From assembly GCA_004194705.1 (NCBI GenBank), contig SADC01000886.1, positions 62,001-126,000 of the forward strand: a stretch of DNA of 64,000 nucleotides, read 5' to 3'. Positions 10,896 to 22,376 of this stretch are shown piece after piece. Within the stretch, counting starts at the first letter, position 1. Every line of letters starts with the position of its first letter. A program made the position numbers and the translations under genes. Source of the DNA: Ditylenchus dipsaci (taxonomy: Eukaryota > Nematoda > Chromadorea > Rhabditida > Anguinidae). The notes beneath the pieces were generated by a model. The model was not told the DNA's origin. It was given only the letters and a program-made list of their open reading frames with translations, and did no database searches.

Positions 10896-12173
10896 TAGCC
10901 AGATATATTAATGTATCAAAGTTCTTACTGGTGGTTTTGTCTCGGCCACCTCTCGAAAAGCTTCTGGAAAAAGTAAATTACATTGAAATATGGATCATTA
11001 TTAAAACTAATTTAAGTGTAATCCCACCTAGACAAATTCTCACCACTTTTGCCGTGTTTCACTTATCGTATTTCCTATAATTAGCCCACACCCTCTACTA
11101 AACCTACACTTGTCAAAATTATATTGTCGAAAATTTACAAGAAGGTCAAAATTGATGAAAAAATCGACAAAACAAATAAATCGGCATTAAATTCTAATCA
11201 CCTAAATTTGACCTGTAATTAGCAAAAATAGGAAATTAGGCGGCCACGGACATAACATCGCCGCGCCAAAACACCGCCGGCCATAACATCGCCAAATAAG
11301 TTTTCAGTAGTAATCGAGATAATTAAGAACTAAAAAGCCTTTTGATGTATTCTTATTGGGAAAAATGGTTCAAAGGTTCATATTTTTTACGTTTAGATGG
11401 ATGAGGAGTCTGATCACTTTTATAATTATTGACGAAAAAGACCATGGAGGACTAACTGAACAAGTCTCTAACCAAGTAAACCTGAATTCAGCTGTCAACT
11501 ATTTTTTATAGGTTAATCATTTGGCTGCTGGGCTCTAGGTCTAATCTAACACACACATACCTGGCACACTCTCGGCTGCTTCATTACTCAATATCCTGAT
11601 GGATCAGTTATGAAAGTCTTCAATTCAAGCTTACCGGATTTACCATCAATACAATGCATGATGATAATTCTTTCAATTTTAGCCACATTTTGCTCCACCA
11701 TTTGAGAAGAGCAACACTTCAGTCCGTACGCTTTTGGATCTTAACGGGCTTCGTCTTGTGAAGAATAGAGTGTTGGCCGAAATAGCCTGGTACAAGTAGG
11801 ATCTTCTGCCAACTGCCTATGATCTTTCAGGAATTTGGAATTTTCGGGTGCTGGACCAAACCGAAATTCTCAGTTCACTTTTCTCGAAAACCGGTTTTCA
11901 GTCTGAAAAGACTAAAAACGGTATGCGGATCAAGCGTATCAACAGATATATATATATACTAGGTGGACTGGCGCCTTACAGGCGCCTAATAACAAAACAT
12001 TTTTGTATTTACCGCCGAAAATGGATTTGACAAAATATACTCTATTAAAACATTGGGCATATAACAGCAATATTAACACACAAAAATTATTTTAGGTTAT
12101 ATTTATATTTATTATATTTTAAAATTATTTCAAAAGGTATTTGCCCATAAGTATCAAAAACCCCCTAAAATAC

Positions 12174-12484
12174 CCTGCACGACGAACCTAAAAATTAAGT
12201 GACGTCTCAGGGGTGTCGGCCAAATGAGCCGTGCGATAACTCAAAATGTAGCTCAGAATTAGCGCTACAACGTAACGTTGAGCTTTTCCCGACTTCGGTA
12301 CAAAAAATCCCGAAAAAAACCCTTACTATTCAAAAAAATGCCCAAAAGGGTCAAAAACCCGTGCACGACGAACCTTAAAATTAAGTGACGTCTCAGGGGT
12401 GTCGGCCAAATGAGCCGTGCGATAGCTTAAAATGTGGCCAAGGATTCGGGCTACAACGTAACGTTGAGCTTTTCCCGAGTTCTT
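12174..12484. repeat. Two-copy tandem repeat, period about 185 bp
   Basis: The block around TAAGTGACGTCTCAGGGG through CGTAACGTTGAGCTTTTCCC occurs at about 12178-12295 and again at 12362-12480, nearly identical. It has no recognised coding or RNA family match. Confidence 0.6.
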
Positions 12485-12604
12485 ATCAGAAAACGCGAAA
12501 AAAATACAAAAAACCAAAAACGTGACAGACAGAATGACAAACATTGTCCAAATACTATATAGAGATGTTTCTGAAATTTTTAGAAATAAATAAGCACACT
12601 AACT

Positions 12605-12860
12605 CAAGTATATTTGCTACAGACGAAAATCGGATTTTTTACAAAAAAGAGTAAATTTGCTACAGAAAAAATAAATTTGCCACACAAAAGTGAATTTGCT
12701 ACAAAATAAATTGCCACAAAAAAAAGTAAATTTGCCACAAAAAAGTAAATTTGCCACAAAAGAGAGTAAATTTGCCACCAAAAAAGTAAATTAGCTACAG
12801 AATAAATTTGCCACAAAAAAAACATTTTTCTACAAAAAAAAGTTAATTTGCCACAGAAAA
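12605..12860. repeat. Short tandem array, AAATTTGCCACAAAAAAGT unit
   Basis: About ten degenerate units of about 20 bp (TAAATTTGCCACAAAA). It resembles the arm arrays of the foldbacks at 48712-50195 and 29155-29885, and may be a lone arm of a similar element. Confidence 0.55.
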
Positions 12861-13219
12861 AATGGGTGCATAGACGTTTCTCGAATTTGAAACTTTTTTC
12901 ATTTTCGAGAAACGTTTCTCGAATTTGAAACTTTTTCTATAATTACTCTCCAACCCATACATCTGTATTGTCTTCAAGCCAATGTTTTGTGCTGGATCTG
13001 TTTCTAAAGTCATTCTATATGTCATTCTAAAGTCACCTATTTAGTTCTGAACCGTCTTCAATGCTACTGACTCATTCTCAGTGGTCCTTATCCACACTTA
13101 ATAGTCCAGATCTAACCTCGATAGATCAATTTCTCCTTCAGTAGCCCTGAACCGTGTTCAATGTCTAAGGTTTTCACTGCTACCTTCAATAGTCTTAAAC
13201 CACCCTCAATAGTCTAGAT

Positions 13220-13369
13220 CAGTAGAGTAGCCAGAAAAATCTGACGGGGGCACCATACGAGAAATTTTTTTTGAGGCCATTTTACCTACACCGTTTTTCA
13301 CTTTTGACTAGGAAAAAAATCTGACGGGGGGGGCACGTGCCCCGGCCCCCTCCCCTGCGTACGCCCCTG
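13220..13369. mobile_element. hAT-type MITE, 150 bp
   Basis: The ends are CAGTAGAGTAGCCAG on the left and, in inverse, CAGGGGCGTACGCAGGG on the right, a common hAT terminus. Both ends share AATCTGACGGGGG. The exact 8-bp duplication GTCTAGAT occupies 13212-13219 and 13370-13377. Confidence 0.85.
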
Positions 13370-13929
13370 GTCTAGATCTACCCCAAATGGTACTTAATCA
13401 CCCTTAATGGTCTAGGGCAGCCCTGAAAGGTCTTGATCCAACTTTAGCTCTTCTAATCAACCAATGGACCACAACCTTTTAGATGACTTTTTGGTTTCTG
13501 TGGGTGTTCACAGCGTGGCTTTTTTTCTTTTCTCGTAGTACACAAAACCTCGTGTACAAAACTTTTGGCGTGTCTAAGTTTTCCAAGCAATCATGACTGA
13601 GATTTTTTATTCTGTAAAGGGACCGAAAATGAACGTCGGAATATTTAAGGTCGTTATTTTGAGCCGAATAGCAAACTCTGCGTGATCAGAGACTTCGCAC
13701 TTTTGAGGGCGCCCTATAAGATACACCATAGCCACTATATGGTCACCTGTAGCTTAGAGACAGTCGGCGAGCTCTAAATCGGCGAGCTCTAGGTAGTCAA
13801 AGACTTCACACTTCGACTTCACACATACATTGTGGCCAAGGCATAAAAGTAGAAAGTTAAACTAAATTTTATTCTCGTAAGCGCGAAAAAAACATGTAAC
13901 TAGAGTGCACGAATAACAGGTGAAAACAA

Positions 13930-14874
13930 AAGTATTTTTATAACAATTTTCCGTCAGAGATTTCACTAGCCATTCTTGAGCGGAATTCATTGGCTTTTTC
14001 TGAATCAAACTCCACGGGTCCACCACGAGATGCAGCCTCTGCAAAAGCGCACGAAAATACTCCACAGTCATCAGAGTTTTTTCTGCTTGGGAATGCTCTA
14101 AACAAACTAAAACTTTTCAAAAAAAACTGATGCAAAAGTTCACCTTGGCACAAGTTCTTGTCCAATTCCAGTCTATCAACTCCTGAAAGCTTCTTTCAAA
14201 TGCGAATTCATTCAGGAACGTCCTAAAATAATTTACAAGTATTAACTTAAGCCTAAATAACAGCTTACTCAACGAAATCAAGGTGCTTTAGGCCTTCGCC
14301 ATGAAGAGAATCGTAATATACAAGACTCAGCTTGTACATCTCAACAACCTAAATAAATTACAACAATTATTTGATTATCTTGCCGAAGAACAATACCACA
14401 AGCGACTAATGACCAGGAGAGTGAATTGGAATCAGAAGGATGTCGTAGAAGAAGAGTTGAACATCCTTCCACATTTTTTGCTGGAGTATGAGCCTCGGAT
14501 TTTTTTTCACTAGCTGTGGATAGAATAATGAATCAAACGAGTAAACCTGAAACCACACGCTAACTAAATAGAATCAAGCCAATTGTAGAAACCTTTGGCA
14601 TGTCAAGCATTTCAGAGCTGCGCTTGGCAATCAACTGGAAGTAGTGGCTGATCAATTCTCCATTTAACCATTGTCCAGGCTTTAGTAGCTCGATGTCTCT
14701 TTTTTTCAAAATGATCCCAAAGTTCGCAGCACATATTTCATCCAAAGAGTCGCCTAATAGGTCACTCACATCATCTAGAATAATAAATGATGAAACTACT
14801 CTTAAACTGCAAGTGGTTATACCTTCTGAATCATCGATATGAACCACAGCAACTTCGAGCCTTGCCTTTTTCAC
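13930..14874 (-). pseudogene. Ulp1-type (C48) cysteine protease domain of the MULE
   Basis: Reading down the minus strand, the Ulp1 landmarks appear in order. First comes the substrate-groove motif DIELLKPGQWLNGELI (about 14.7 kb). Next is the catalytic His in DILLIPIHSPGH (about 14.41 kb), then the catalytic Asp in VYYDSLHGEG (about 14.32 kb), and the catalytic Cys in DDCGVFSCAFAEA (about 14.05 kb), ending with REDUCED homology to ...SEISDGKLL. Ulp1 enzymes remove SUMO-like modifiers, and some plant MULEs carry such a domain. The Trp that normally follows the His is a TAG stop here, so this copy is probably dead although all three triad residues remain. The preceding linker (14957-15403) is basic, with lysine-rich stretches. 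Confidence 0.7.
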
Positions 14875-15440
14875 CGCTTTATTTTGAATTTCATCGTCAT
14901 CGTTTCTTCTCTTCTCTAAAAAATCATATGTGAAAACACACTTTAACGTACAATCACTAACCAGGTAAATCCAAATGAAATCTCGGTTGACTCATGGCTG
15001 ATACTTTGAGCTTCTTTCTTGGTTTCTGAGGAATGGGTTCTGCTGATGCACGCTTCTTGTTCTTGGCCGCCCTCTCTGCTTTTTTTGTTCTGAGTCCGGT
15101 CACGTTAACATCTGGAACAAGCTTGGACGCTTCTGTCAAAAAATCCCGGCAGCATGAAATGATTTCTATCGAGAGCCGTCCAGCCTTTTCATCAGCCTGT
15201 AAAAGACCGTTTAAAGTCAACGTTCTCAAAAAAACCAACATCAAATTTTTTCCACGACTCTTGTAGCTGCTTTTGGATTTTCGCATACTTCTTGTTTTAG
15301 ATCTTGGTTGAGCACCCTGCTGAAGTCTTACCACCCTAATTGATTGCTGGAATTGGAGCTTTTGTAGGAGAGACAAGAGAAGTGAGTAACCAGGCCTACG
15401 CAATGCTCCGTGTCTTCTAAAAAAAAATTTGATGGTTAGA

Positions 15441-17278
15441 TCATCCGTGCAAAATTCTTAACCTTTTCAGGAATGAGTGATATGCCTCTGCAGCGTTGTT
15501 TGTCTTCATATCCTCCTTGTAGAAATTCCACACCAAAAATTGCTTGCTCATCCATTCCACTTCAAAGTAGACAACAAAAACCTGAACTTTTAAATCAATA
15601 AGAAAATTCTGCCGATGGAGCAAAACTCTTACCCTGACAAGGTCGACATCAAGCAGAGCCAAGAGTTCATTCTTCAAACTTTTCATGCTATTTCAACTAA
15701 ATTCGGAGGGAGCAGCGGCAACGCTAGGAGGGATCGAATCAGCTGACGAAACTCGAAGTCATCCTTGTAACGTACGATGAGACCAATATCTTTTACGTTG
15801 TGCAGAACCGCTTGGCAGAAGTGAAAGTGGCATCCCTTGACTTTCTAAAATGACAGATGTATTACAGATAAGCGAAGAGGTGCAAAAAAATACGTTGATT
15901 CCCAATAAACCAATAGCAGCCGACAGCTCAGCTTACTCGAAATCCATAAAGACACGCCGGTAGTCGGGGGCAACTTTCAGCCGAGTCCAGGCGTTTAGCA
16001 GAGAACTGAAAACAAACTCGTAGCTCTCCTTGCTTTTTGTTTTCATCAAAGCGGAAGCAACTGCAACCCATTCGAACTGTTCTTCGGCTTGCACAATTTT
16101 TTCGTCGGTCCCTTTTCCTAATTGGTTCTCTTTTTTTTGTTGTATCGGCAACTAAAAATTTCGTTTAAAGTGAGAATCTGTAAATAATTTGTACCAATCC
16201 ATGCATCGTGAATAGCTGACGAAATGTTTTTGGGCAGATCTCAAAAGTCCCATCCATAGCCAGATATTTGCATTGACTAGCCAATACTAGATCCCTGTCA
16301 CTGCTAAAGAGAACAACACCAGTGTTGCGGTCTGACGCAAGAAGCCAACTGAAAAATGCAAATAAATGTTTGGGATAGATGACCATAAACAAGTACCGTT
16401 CAGCATTTCTTTTCGTAACCTTAAAGGCATCAGGCAAGTCGAACGGATCCTCTACTGCCAAGACACCTTCTCTTCTTAGCCGGAAAAGCTGCGACCTCAT
16501 TTCATTGTAAGAGCCGAAGTTGACGACTACTGATGATGGATCCAACTGTCTTCATTCTTTCTTTGAGAAATTTGCAGAGCTTGATCCTGGTACTAAGCAA
16601 GAAAATGTCAAAACCCGACACAAGTTAAAAGACAAACCTTTTCAAATGTGGCTTGCGGCTGAGCTCCAACTTGCGATTTGACTTCTTCGCGACATTGTTC
16701 AAGTCCAAACTGTTCAACCTGTTCAAGTCCAACGCAATGATTTCACTCTCACTGTAGTTTTTGCAATTAAGATAATGGCTAGTGGTGACTTTTCTGTACT
16801 GTGCGGTCTTAATGATTTTGTGAATGGTGGCTGATTGAACTTCCTTCTTCTGCTTTCGCCGGATTCTGAACTCAAAAATTAATTTTGTTATTAATCAAAA
16901 CGTACTCAGAACATTCGTAGCACTTGTAGTATATTTTGTCTTCGGTTTGTTTGATTGGCAGAAAATTTTGTATCCAAATAAGCCTTCTTTCGCAGCTACC
17001 ATCTCTCCACAGAATTTTGTCTTGAAAGTTCTTGAAAAGATTATTGTCAAGTTTAGAAAATTTGGTTTAATAGAGGTTTACATGAATTCTTTGCTGTCTT
17101 CTTTCACGCTAGGCTTGGGCACGTGCTTTCCTATCGCTTGAACAGTGAATTGGCGGTTGTAGCATGCTGAAATCTTCTCAGCGACATCCTTTAGCTTGAG
17201 ATGCCGATGGCTAACTTGATCTAGCATCTCCAACACATCTTGATTTTTCCACGAAAAGGTTTGTTTGTTTATTGCCAT
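15441..17278 (-). pseudogene. MULE transposase, multi-exon
   Basis: The probable start is the ATG ending at 17278 (MAINKQTFSW), which opens an exon with an HTH-like pattern (17090-17278). An exon with YYKCYEC and many basic residues (about 16640-16930) may be a zinc finger. The core follows at 16165-16545: LLASDRNTGVVLF and then MDGTFEICPKTFRQLF, the first DDE Asp of MULEs. The next part, 15933-16151, ends YRRVFMDFE with the second acidic motif. CHFHF lies at about 15.83 kb and ALPLLPP at about 15.73 kb. FVVYFEVEWM and MKTNNAAEAYHSF (15441-15600) complete the order seen in the MULE domain. Introns are short with GT-AG ends. The reading continues into the Ulp1 region downstream. Confidence 0.7.
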
Positions 17279-17639
17279 CTGAATTACATAAAAAATCAAT
17301 AAGGTCAATAGTGAGAAAAAACATCAGTCGCTCAAGCTTAACTGATTTGAAGACTAAATAAGCTGTAACTTGGTAGAAAACCATGAAATATGGCATCACG
17401 AACCATATTTAACTACAGAGAAATGAAATTTATACATTGGGACAAAAAAATATACAACAAAAGTTTCAAATTCGAGAAACGTTTCTCGAAAATGAAAAAA
17501 GTTTCAAATTCGAGAAACGTTTCTCGAAAATGAAAAAAGTTTCATTTTCGAGAAACGTCTATACCCCAAAAATGATTAACCTTATTTATATTTGGTAATT
17601 TAAGACCTAAGTTTCTATTGTTGCATCGCAAAAGCGGGG

Positions 17640-18720
17640 TTAAAAGCACTTTTCCTAAAAGACAAGATCAGTAAGCCAGATGGAAAAAAGCAGTACTGTA
17701 GATGCGACAAATATCAGTTGAAAGATGGTGAATGTAAGGCTCGGCTACACACACTGATTTGTAGAAACATATTTATCCAACATTTCAATGAGCACAATCA
17801 TGCTGTCGATCCGGCCGCCTTTTCTGTTTTTGGGGTAAAGTCGTCAGTGAAAAGAAGAGCTAAGAATGCAAAAGAGGTTTTTTTGTCTTATTTCATTGTG
17901 TGCACTAAAGGTTTCAGAATCCTATTCAAATATTCACGCAAGCTTTGCAAGGACTGTCTGCTATCGATCTGGAAGTCTTCATAAAAGTGTAATCGTCGAT
18001 TATACCAGCCTGCATACAAGACTTGCGAGAAATCTTTCCAGGTACTTATGTCTTGCTTCTCTAGCAGCAATAAACATTATTCTTCAGAATCGGAGGTGTA
18101 TAGTTCTTTGTTCCATTTGTTCAATAATTTCAAGAAACAACTGCGGGTTGTTGGTTGAATGACTGAGTATCGTGATCCAAATTCTAATATTGATTTCTCT
18201 TTCATTCGTTCCACTTTCTGCTGTGTATGATTGCTTTTATGAGTTCCGATTTTTCCTTCAAAGATCTTTGCGTTCTTTGGAACCAGTTATCAGTTGGTTT
18301 TATTCCAACTATGTCGGTAAAAATTTGGATTAATTCCCTTCTAAATTTAACTTTTTCTGTGGTTTTTTTTCGTATAGCTTTTTTTCCCGTAAACATGTGG
18401 TCGTGCTACCAGAGAAGATACAACCAACAATTTTGCTGAAACGTCTCATCGTCGTCTCCAAACAATACTTGGCATTCAAAATCCATCAATCGGGTGTTTC
18501 TTGGGAGAATTGAGAAAAGTTCAAAAGCTTTACGACCATTCCTATGAAAGAAGCGTCGCAGGTAATTTAGCACGAAGAAGAGAAAAGACTACATAGGTGC
18601 AGACAACCGATTTCTCGTCCTGGTTAAGACTTATCAACAAACGAAAATCGATGGAAAAGTGCTTGAGTATCTCAGAGGCTTAGCTCACAATTTTATAATG
18701 AATCAATAAGTTGGTATGCA
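17640..18720 (+). pseudogene. FLYWCH-type MULE gene fragment
   Basis: The plus strand encodes GKKQYCRCDKYQLKDGECKA followed by RLHTLICRN and NEHNHAVDP. This is the aromatic-Cys-Cys-His-x-His pattern of a FLYWCH zinc finger, common in animal MULEs. After a stretch without recognisable core, 18410-18580 encodes TTNNFAETSHRRLQTILG and GELRKVQKLYDHS, the conserved MULE C-terminal TNN-x-x-E-x-x-H block. The catalytic core between them is missing or unreadable. The fragment lies directly outside the right end of the inner MULE, consistent with being its insertion target. Confidence 0.6.
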
Positions 18721-18905
18721 ATGTTATTGTTTTTGATGGTTAGTGTTCGCTAGAAATAAATGTATTCACTGACTACTTTCAATTTTTTCAATTCCTCTCA
18801 ATGGCTTAGCTGAAAACTTGCTCAGTGCCGCATTCTAACTGTCTTTAACTTGATTGGCGTCGTTTTGGCCGCGGCGATGTTTTAGCGCGGCGTTTATATG
18901 TAGGA

Positions 18906-19864
18906 TAAATTATTAGGTTGAGATTTTAAACAGTGCTGGTCAAGCCGGAGCAAACTATTGGAAATCTCGGAGCTGGAACGATAAGTTCAGAGCTTTAGTC
19001 CATTTTCCTATTTGACCTGCACTGTTTAGATTTTAGTTGCTTTACAATATTTGAGGTTTAAGTATTTTCGTAAAAATCTGAACAAACTTGTTGTATAATT
19101 CAGAGGAATTTGTATGGAAATCATCGGGTTCTCATACACCAAATATTGCCTGATCTTCTTGCTAAAATTTACAAATTTACGGGCTCAATTATTTTTTCAG
19201 TAAACTAAATTACCCGGATACACCAGGAAGGTATGCAACAGGTATATTCGACCTCTTTTTTGTGTCATCTGAGATCATATCTGCAAAAAAGTTCTGACTC
19301 TACGCATAAAAATGCGCCAAATATCTATTTTATGTCATTTTGTAAAAAAGTTTTTCCATAAAACATTATTGTGAAAAATATCTTTATTGTCACTGTCGAC
19401 TTTCAAGTTTCTCAATCGAAAGTTAAATACTTTTCAACTACTGTATACTCTATAAAAAAGCATCCATCTCGATCTAAACAAGGTTGGAAAAGTGTGGCCG
19501 ATGCGTCATATTTTGACAACCTTGAATATAAATCTTATTTTCGTCACTTTTTTGACCCGCTTTTACCAGGCTGCGAAGGCGAGTATTCATTTTGTAGTTC
19601 ATGTCTGTAGGCAAAATTTGAATTTTAATTCGCTTTGAATCAGTTTGCGAAAATCGGCCCAAAAGCACAGTTCCAAAAACAAAATTTTGAAATAAGAGTA
19701 TGACTTAAACTGTAAAATTAGAAATCTAGAATCCTGAAATTCTCCGAGAATTTTTTCGAGATGTAGTAAGAGTGGTCTAATGATTGGGCAGACTTAGGAT
19801 AATTCCTTATTCGTGCAATACTTCTAGTTATTTTTCGGCTAAGACAAAATCCAGAAACGCCTAC
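18906..19864. other. Intergenic, no supported gene
   Basis: This is AT-rich DNA. The 79-codon frame at 19371-19610 shows no recognised domain. The downstream exons expected for the PRADC1-like gene could not be found here. Confidence 0.4.
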
Positions 19865-20199
19865 CAATGAAATCGTCACTGGCATTGGCTGAGTCTGTGA
19901 CTATGGCCATTCTGGCTCCAGCCTTTTCTGCATTCAATGCCTTTTCAATGAAAGGACAATCACTGAACATATTTTCATGCATTTCTATCGTAACATATTT
20001 TGCAAGAAATACCCTCTCTCTATTAGAACCACCTCATTTCTAACATAGTCAGCATTTGTGAACTCTTGACACCCGTCAGACGGTTCTGAATCGAACATAA
20101 AAAAAAGTCCTGTCTACTAATGTGAACTGGATATTTGGTTATATCTGCCAAAATACTTGTGAAAATCATAATATTACCTGCATAAACTAATCCTATGTC
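19865..20199 (-). CDS. PRADC1-like protease-associated (PA) domain exons, partial
   Basis: Three minus-strand exons are supported. A 22-nt microexon (20178-20199) encodes DIGLVYA. The exon at 20013-20109 carries EPSDGCQEFTNADYVRN and EVVLIERG. The exon at 19865-19962 encodes DCPFIEKALNAEKAGARMAI and VTDSANASDDFI. Junctions have AG acceptors and GT donors, and the last two exons join in frame to give IERG-DCPF, the core of the PA domain. PRADC1/PAP21 proteins are small secreted glycoproteins built on this domain; the related RNF13-type E3 ligases are less similar. The first exon (signal peptide) and the C-terminal exons were not found. A T-run at the start of the middle exon may hide a one-base error. 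Confidence 0.6.
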
Positions 20200-20960
20200 C
20201 TACAGAGTTACACAAATTAAAACAATTTGCAAAGCAAAAAATACTCACATCAATTATGAATGGTGGAAAACTGGTTCCAATGTGGTAACTGAAAATCTCG
20301 AATTTAAAACATAACTTTTAAGTGCTTTGAGAACTGTAGCGTAAAGAAGCACTGTAGAAAAAATACCTCGGATTTATTTGGTATACATAGTTGAGTTTGG
20401 ACGGTCTTTCTATTAAAAAGAACAATCCATCTAAAAAAGTTTGGAATAAAAAAGTTGACTAACTTTACCAAATAAACTACCTTCCAAAGAATAAACATGT
20501 ATTGTATATGAGATCAAAATAAGTATAAAGTTAATCATCAAATCTCTCCATTTAAAAGAAATGAATTGTGTCCAAATCGGTGGAAACATAATTTTAAAGC
20601 ACAAAATTAGAAAAAATATCGTAATTTCATCCAGTTTTAGCAATGATTTGGCCGAAATGTCAATTTTGTTGAAAGGACAGCAAATAAATTGTATTTCAAA
20701 TCAGCGCAATATTTTCTGATTAGATTTTAAAAGCGATAGAATTGTGATGGGTACCAAATTGTTTTGTAATCGTCACTTTTGTCTAAACGCTATGCTTTTG
20801 ATAGATTTTGTAGCGTGGCAATTTTCGGAAAACCATATTTTTGGATTTTTGCATTGGGTGGATTTCAAAATTAGGGTAAATGCCGGTTTAGAGGTAATTT
20901 GGGTCGCTGATCCCGAATCTGGCGTCAAAAAAGTCTAATTGCCTCTAAATTGCCCAAAAA
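20200..20960. other. Intergenic, no gene seen
   Basis: AT-rich sequence without recognised coding blocks, tRNA or inverted repeats. Missing 5' exons of the PRADC1-like gene could lie here. Confidence 0.35.
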
Positions 20961-20963
20961 AGC

Positions 20964-21070
20964 CAAAAAAAAATAGTGTGCCACTACGTGGGTTTGAACC
21001 TGCAACACCAAAAAAACACCATTTTTGGCCAAAAAACGCGAGCACTTTCGCACTGCGCCACGGAAGCCAC
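20964..21070 (-). ncRNA. tRNA-derived sequence with box A and box B
   Basis: On minus, a box A (TGGCGCAGTGCG, complement of 21049-21060) is followed by a box B (GGTTCAAACCC, complement of 20990-21000) and then a T9 run (20964-20972). This is the layout of an RNA polymerase III gene with internal promoter and terminator. The acceptor stem does not pair, so it is not a functional tRNA. A SINE or tRNA pseudogene is more likely. Confidence 0.45.
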
Positions 21071-21489
21071 TTTTTCAAACCTAAATGGCTTTTACCCCCC
21101 CCCCCCTTTAACGATTTGAAAGGCGTTCTCTGTAATATTGAAGAAAATCTTGATACCTCATTTTTGGCCCAATTTTTCTTTTCGGATCATTGTGTTCTTG
21201 AAAAGGGCCCAGAACGTAACAAATTGTGCATGTTCAAAATCCAGCTGAATAGCCACAGGTTTTTGATTGGTGCGCCATGATTGCCATGCCACACCTACAC
21301 TCAAAAAATACTGAAATGACCACCAGGAGTTTAGCTTTCTAATAAGCAAAAGGATAAGCAGTTTTGATTTGTAAAGTCGAGATAAATTATAACTTGTTTG
21401 TTGGAGTATGGATTTTCCAAATACTCTACTCTGACTTTCTATTAGCCATACCTTTGTGTAGATATGGTATATAGCTAAATACTTAAAAG

Positions 21490-21745
21490 CAAAAGAACAA
21501 CCGAAATCTTCAATTGGGCGGATCAGAATTCAAGTCTGATGGGCTTGATCGCTCATAATTCAGGTTCATGGTAGTTTTGAGTGGTTTAGGGTGGAATTCT
21601 GAGCGATTCAGCCGATCGGACCGGAATTCTGATCCGCTCAATCGAATTTTCGCCAAAAGTTTACCGCCCCTTCAGCGAACCCCTTAAAAACCAACTTTCA
21701 GGGGCTTCTGGCCGCTCCAGGATGGAATTCTGAGCGACCCAAGTC
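21490..21745. repeat. Repeat family G, half-copy
   Basis: It contains GATTCAGCCGATCGGACC and AACCAACTTTCAGGGGCTTC. The same family forms a complete foldback at 33975-34280, where these words are repeated in inverse orientation. Confidence 0.6.
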
Positions 21746-21879
21746 TTTTTTGACTATAAAATTTGGAATTTCGCAACATTTAATGAAGTTTATGGCAAAA
21801 TTCTGATTATTTGCGGCAAAATTCCGACTCTTGCGGCGAAATTCCGACTTTTTGCGGCAAAATTCCTATTTGCCCATTT

Positions 21880-22215
21880 TGAATTCCACTCAAGACAATT
21901 TACATTCAAATTTAAAAATCAAACATTCATTGTCTTGAGCGGAATTCGAAATTCGACAGTAACTTTAAAAAATTTAAAAAGCACATCTGAACACGAACCT
22001 AATGTCAAAATTAAGGGTTTCACCAGCAGAAAAAAAAGTTATTATCACAAAGGCTATAGGTGATTTAGAATTCCCACCCAATTTGATCGATTTGAGGGCG
22101 TAAATAATAAATTTGAGGGCGTAAATGAGCAATTTGAGGGCGTAAATGAGCATTTTGATCAATTTTCAAATTTGAGGGCGTAAATAATTGATTTGAGGGC
22201 GTAAATGAGCATTTT
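21880..22215. repeat. Family D fragment followed by a 22-bp minisatellite
   Basis: At 21880-22010 a fragment of foldback family D is present (ATTGTCTTGAGCGGAATTC). At 22090-22215 the unit TTTGAGGGCGTAAATGAGC repeats about seven times with small changes. Just upstream (21780-21865) TTGCGGCAAAATTCC repeats four times. Confidence 0.6.
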
Positions 22216-22376
22216 GAGGGCGCAAATGAATTTTAGCCTTATCACAAATGACTTAAAACAATGAATTCAGACAAAAGCTAAACGATACTGAAACAAAAAC
22301 TAACGTCTCCTTTGCAATTGGCGAATAATAACACTTGTTGATTTTCAGAAAACTGTTATACGACAACTTCTGCATT

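Larger units (their letters stand above)
12864..17566 (-). mobile_element. MULE-type element encoding transposase and Ulp1 protease
   Basis: The ends are built from an ATAGACGTTTCTCGAA word and repeated GAGAAACGTTTCTCGAA palindromes: two units on the left (12864-12935) and three on the right (17463-17566) in inverse orientation. The inside carries a Mutator-like transposase followed by a Ulp1-type cysteine protease domain, both on minus and interrupted by short introns. A 150-bp hAT MITE (13220-13369) has inserted near the left end. The flanking AAAAAT on both sides may be part of the target duplication, but A-richness makes that uncertain. Confidence 0.65.
11240..18905 (+). mobile_element. 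Probable outer MULE with FLYWCH-type gene, interrupted
   Basis: GC-rich inverted words lie at 11240-11305 (CATCGCCGCGCCAAAACA) and in inverse at about 18855-18900. They stand out from the AT-rich surroundings and look like degenerate inverted termini. Between them lie plus-strand MULE fragments (17640-18720) and the inner MULE at 12864-17566. Subtracting the inner element leaves about 3 kb, a normal size for a MULE. The boundaries are my inference and I could not define a target duplication. Confidence 0.4.

Noticed and set aside
20964..21070. Functional tRNA with intron
   Set aside because: Boxes A and B are good, but the ends do not pair into an acceptor stem.
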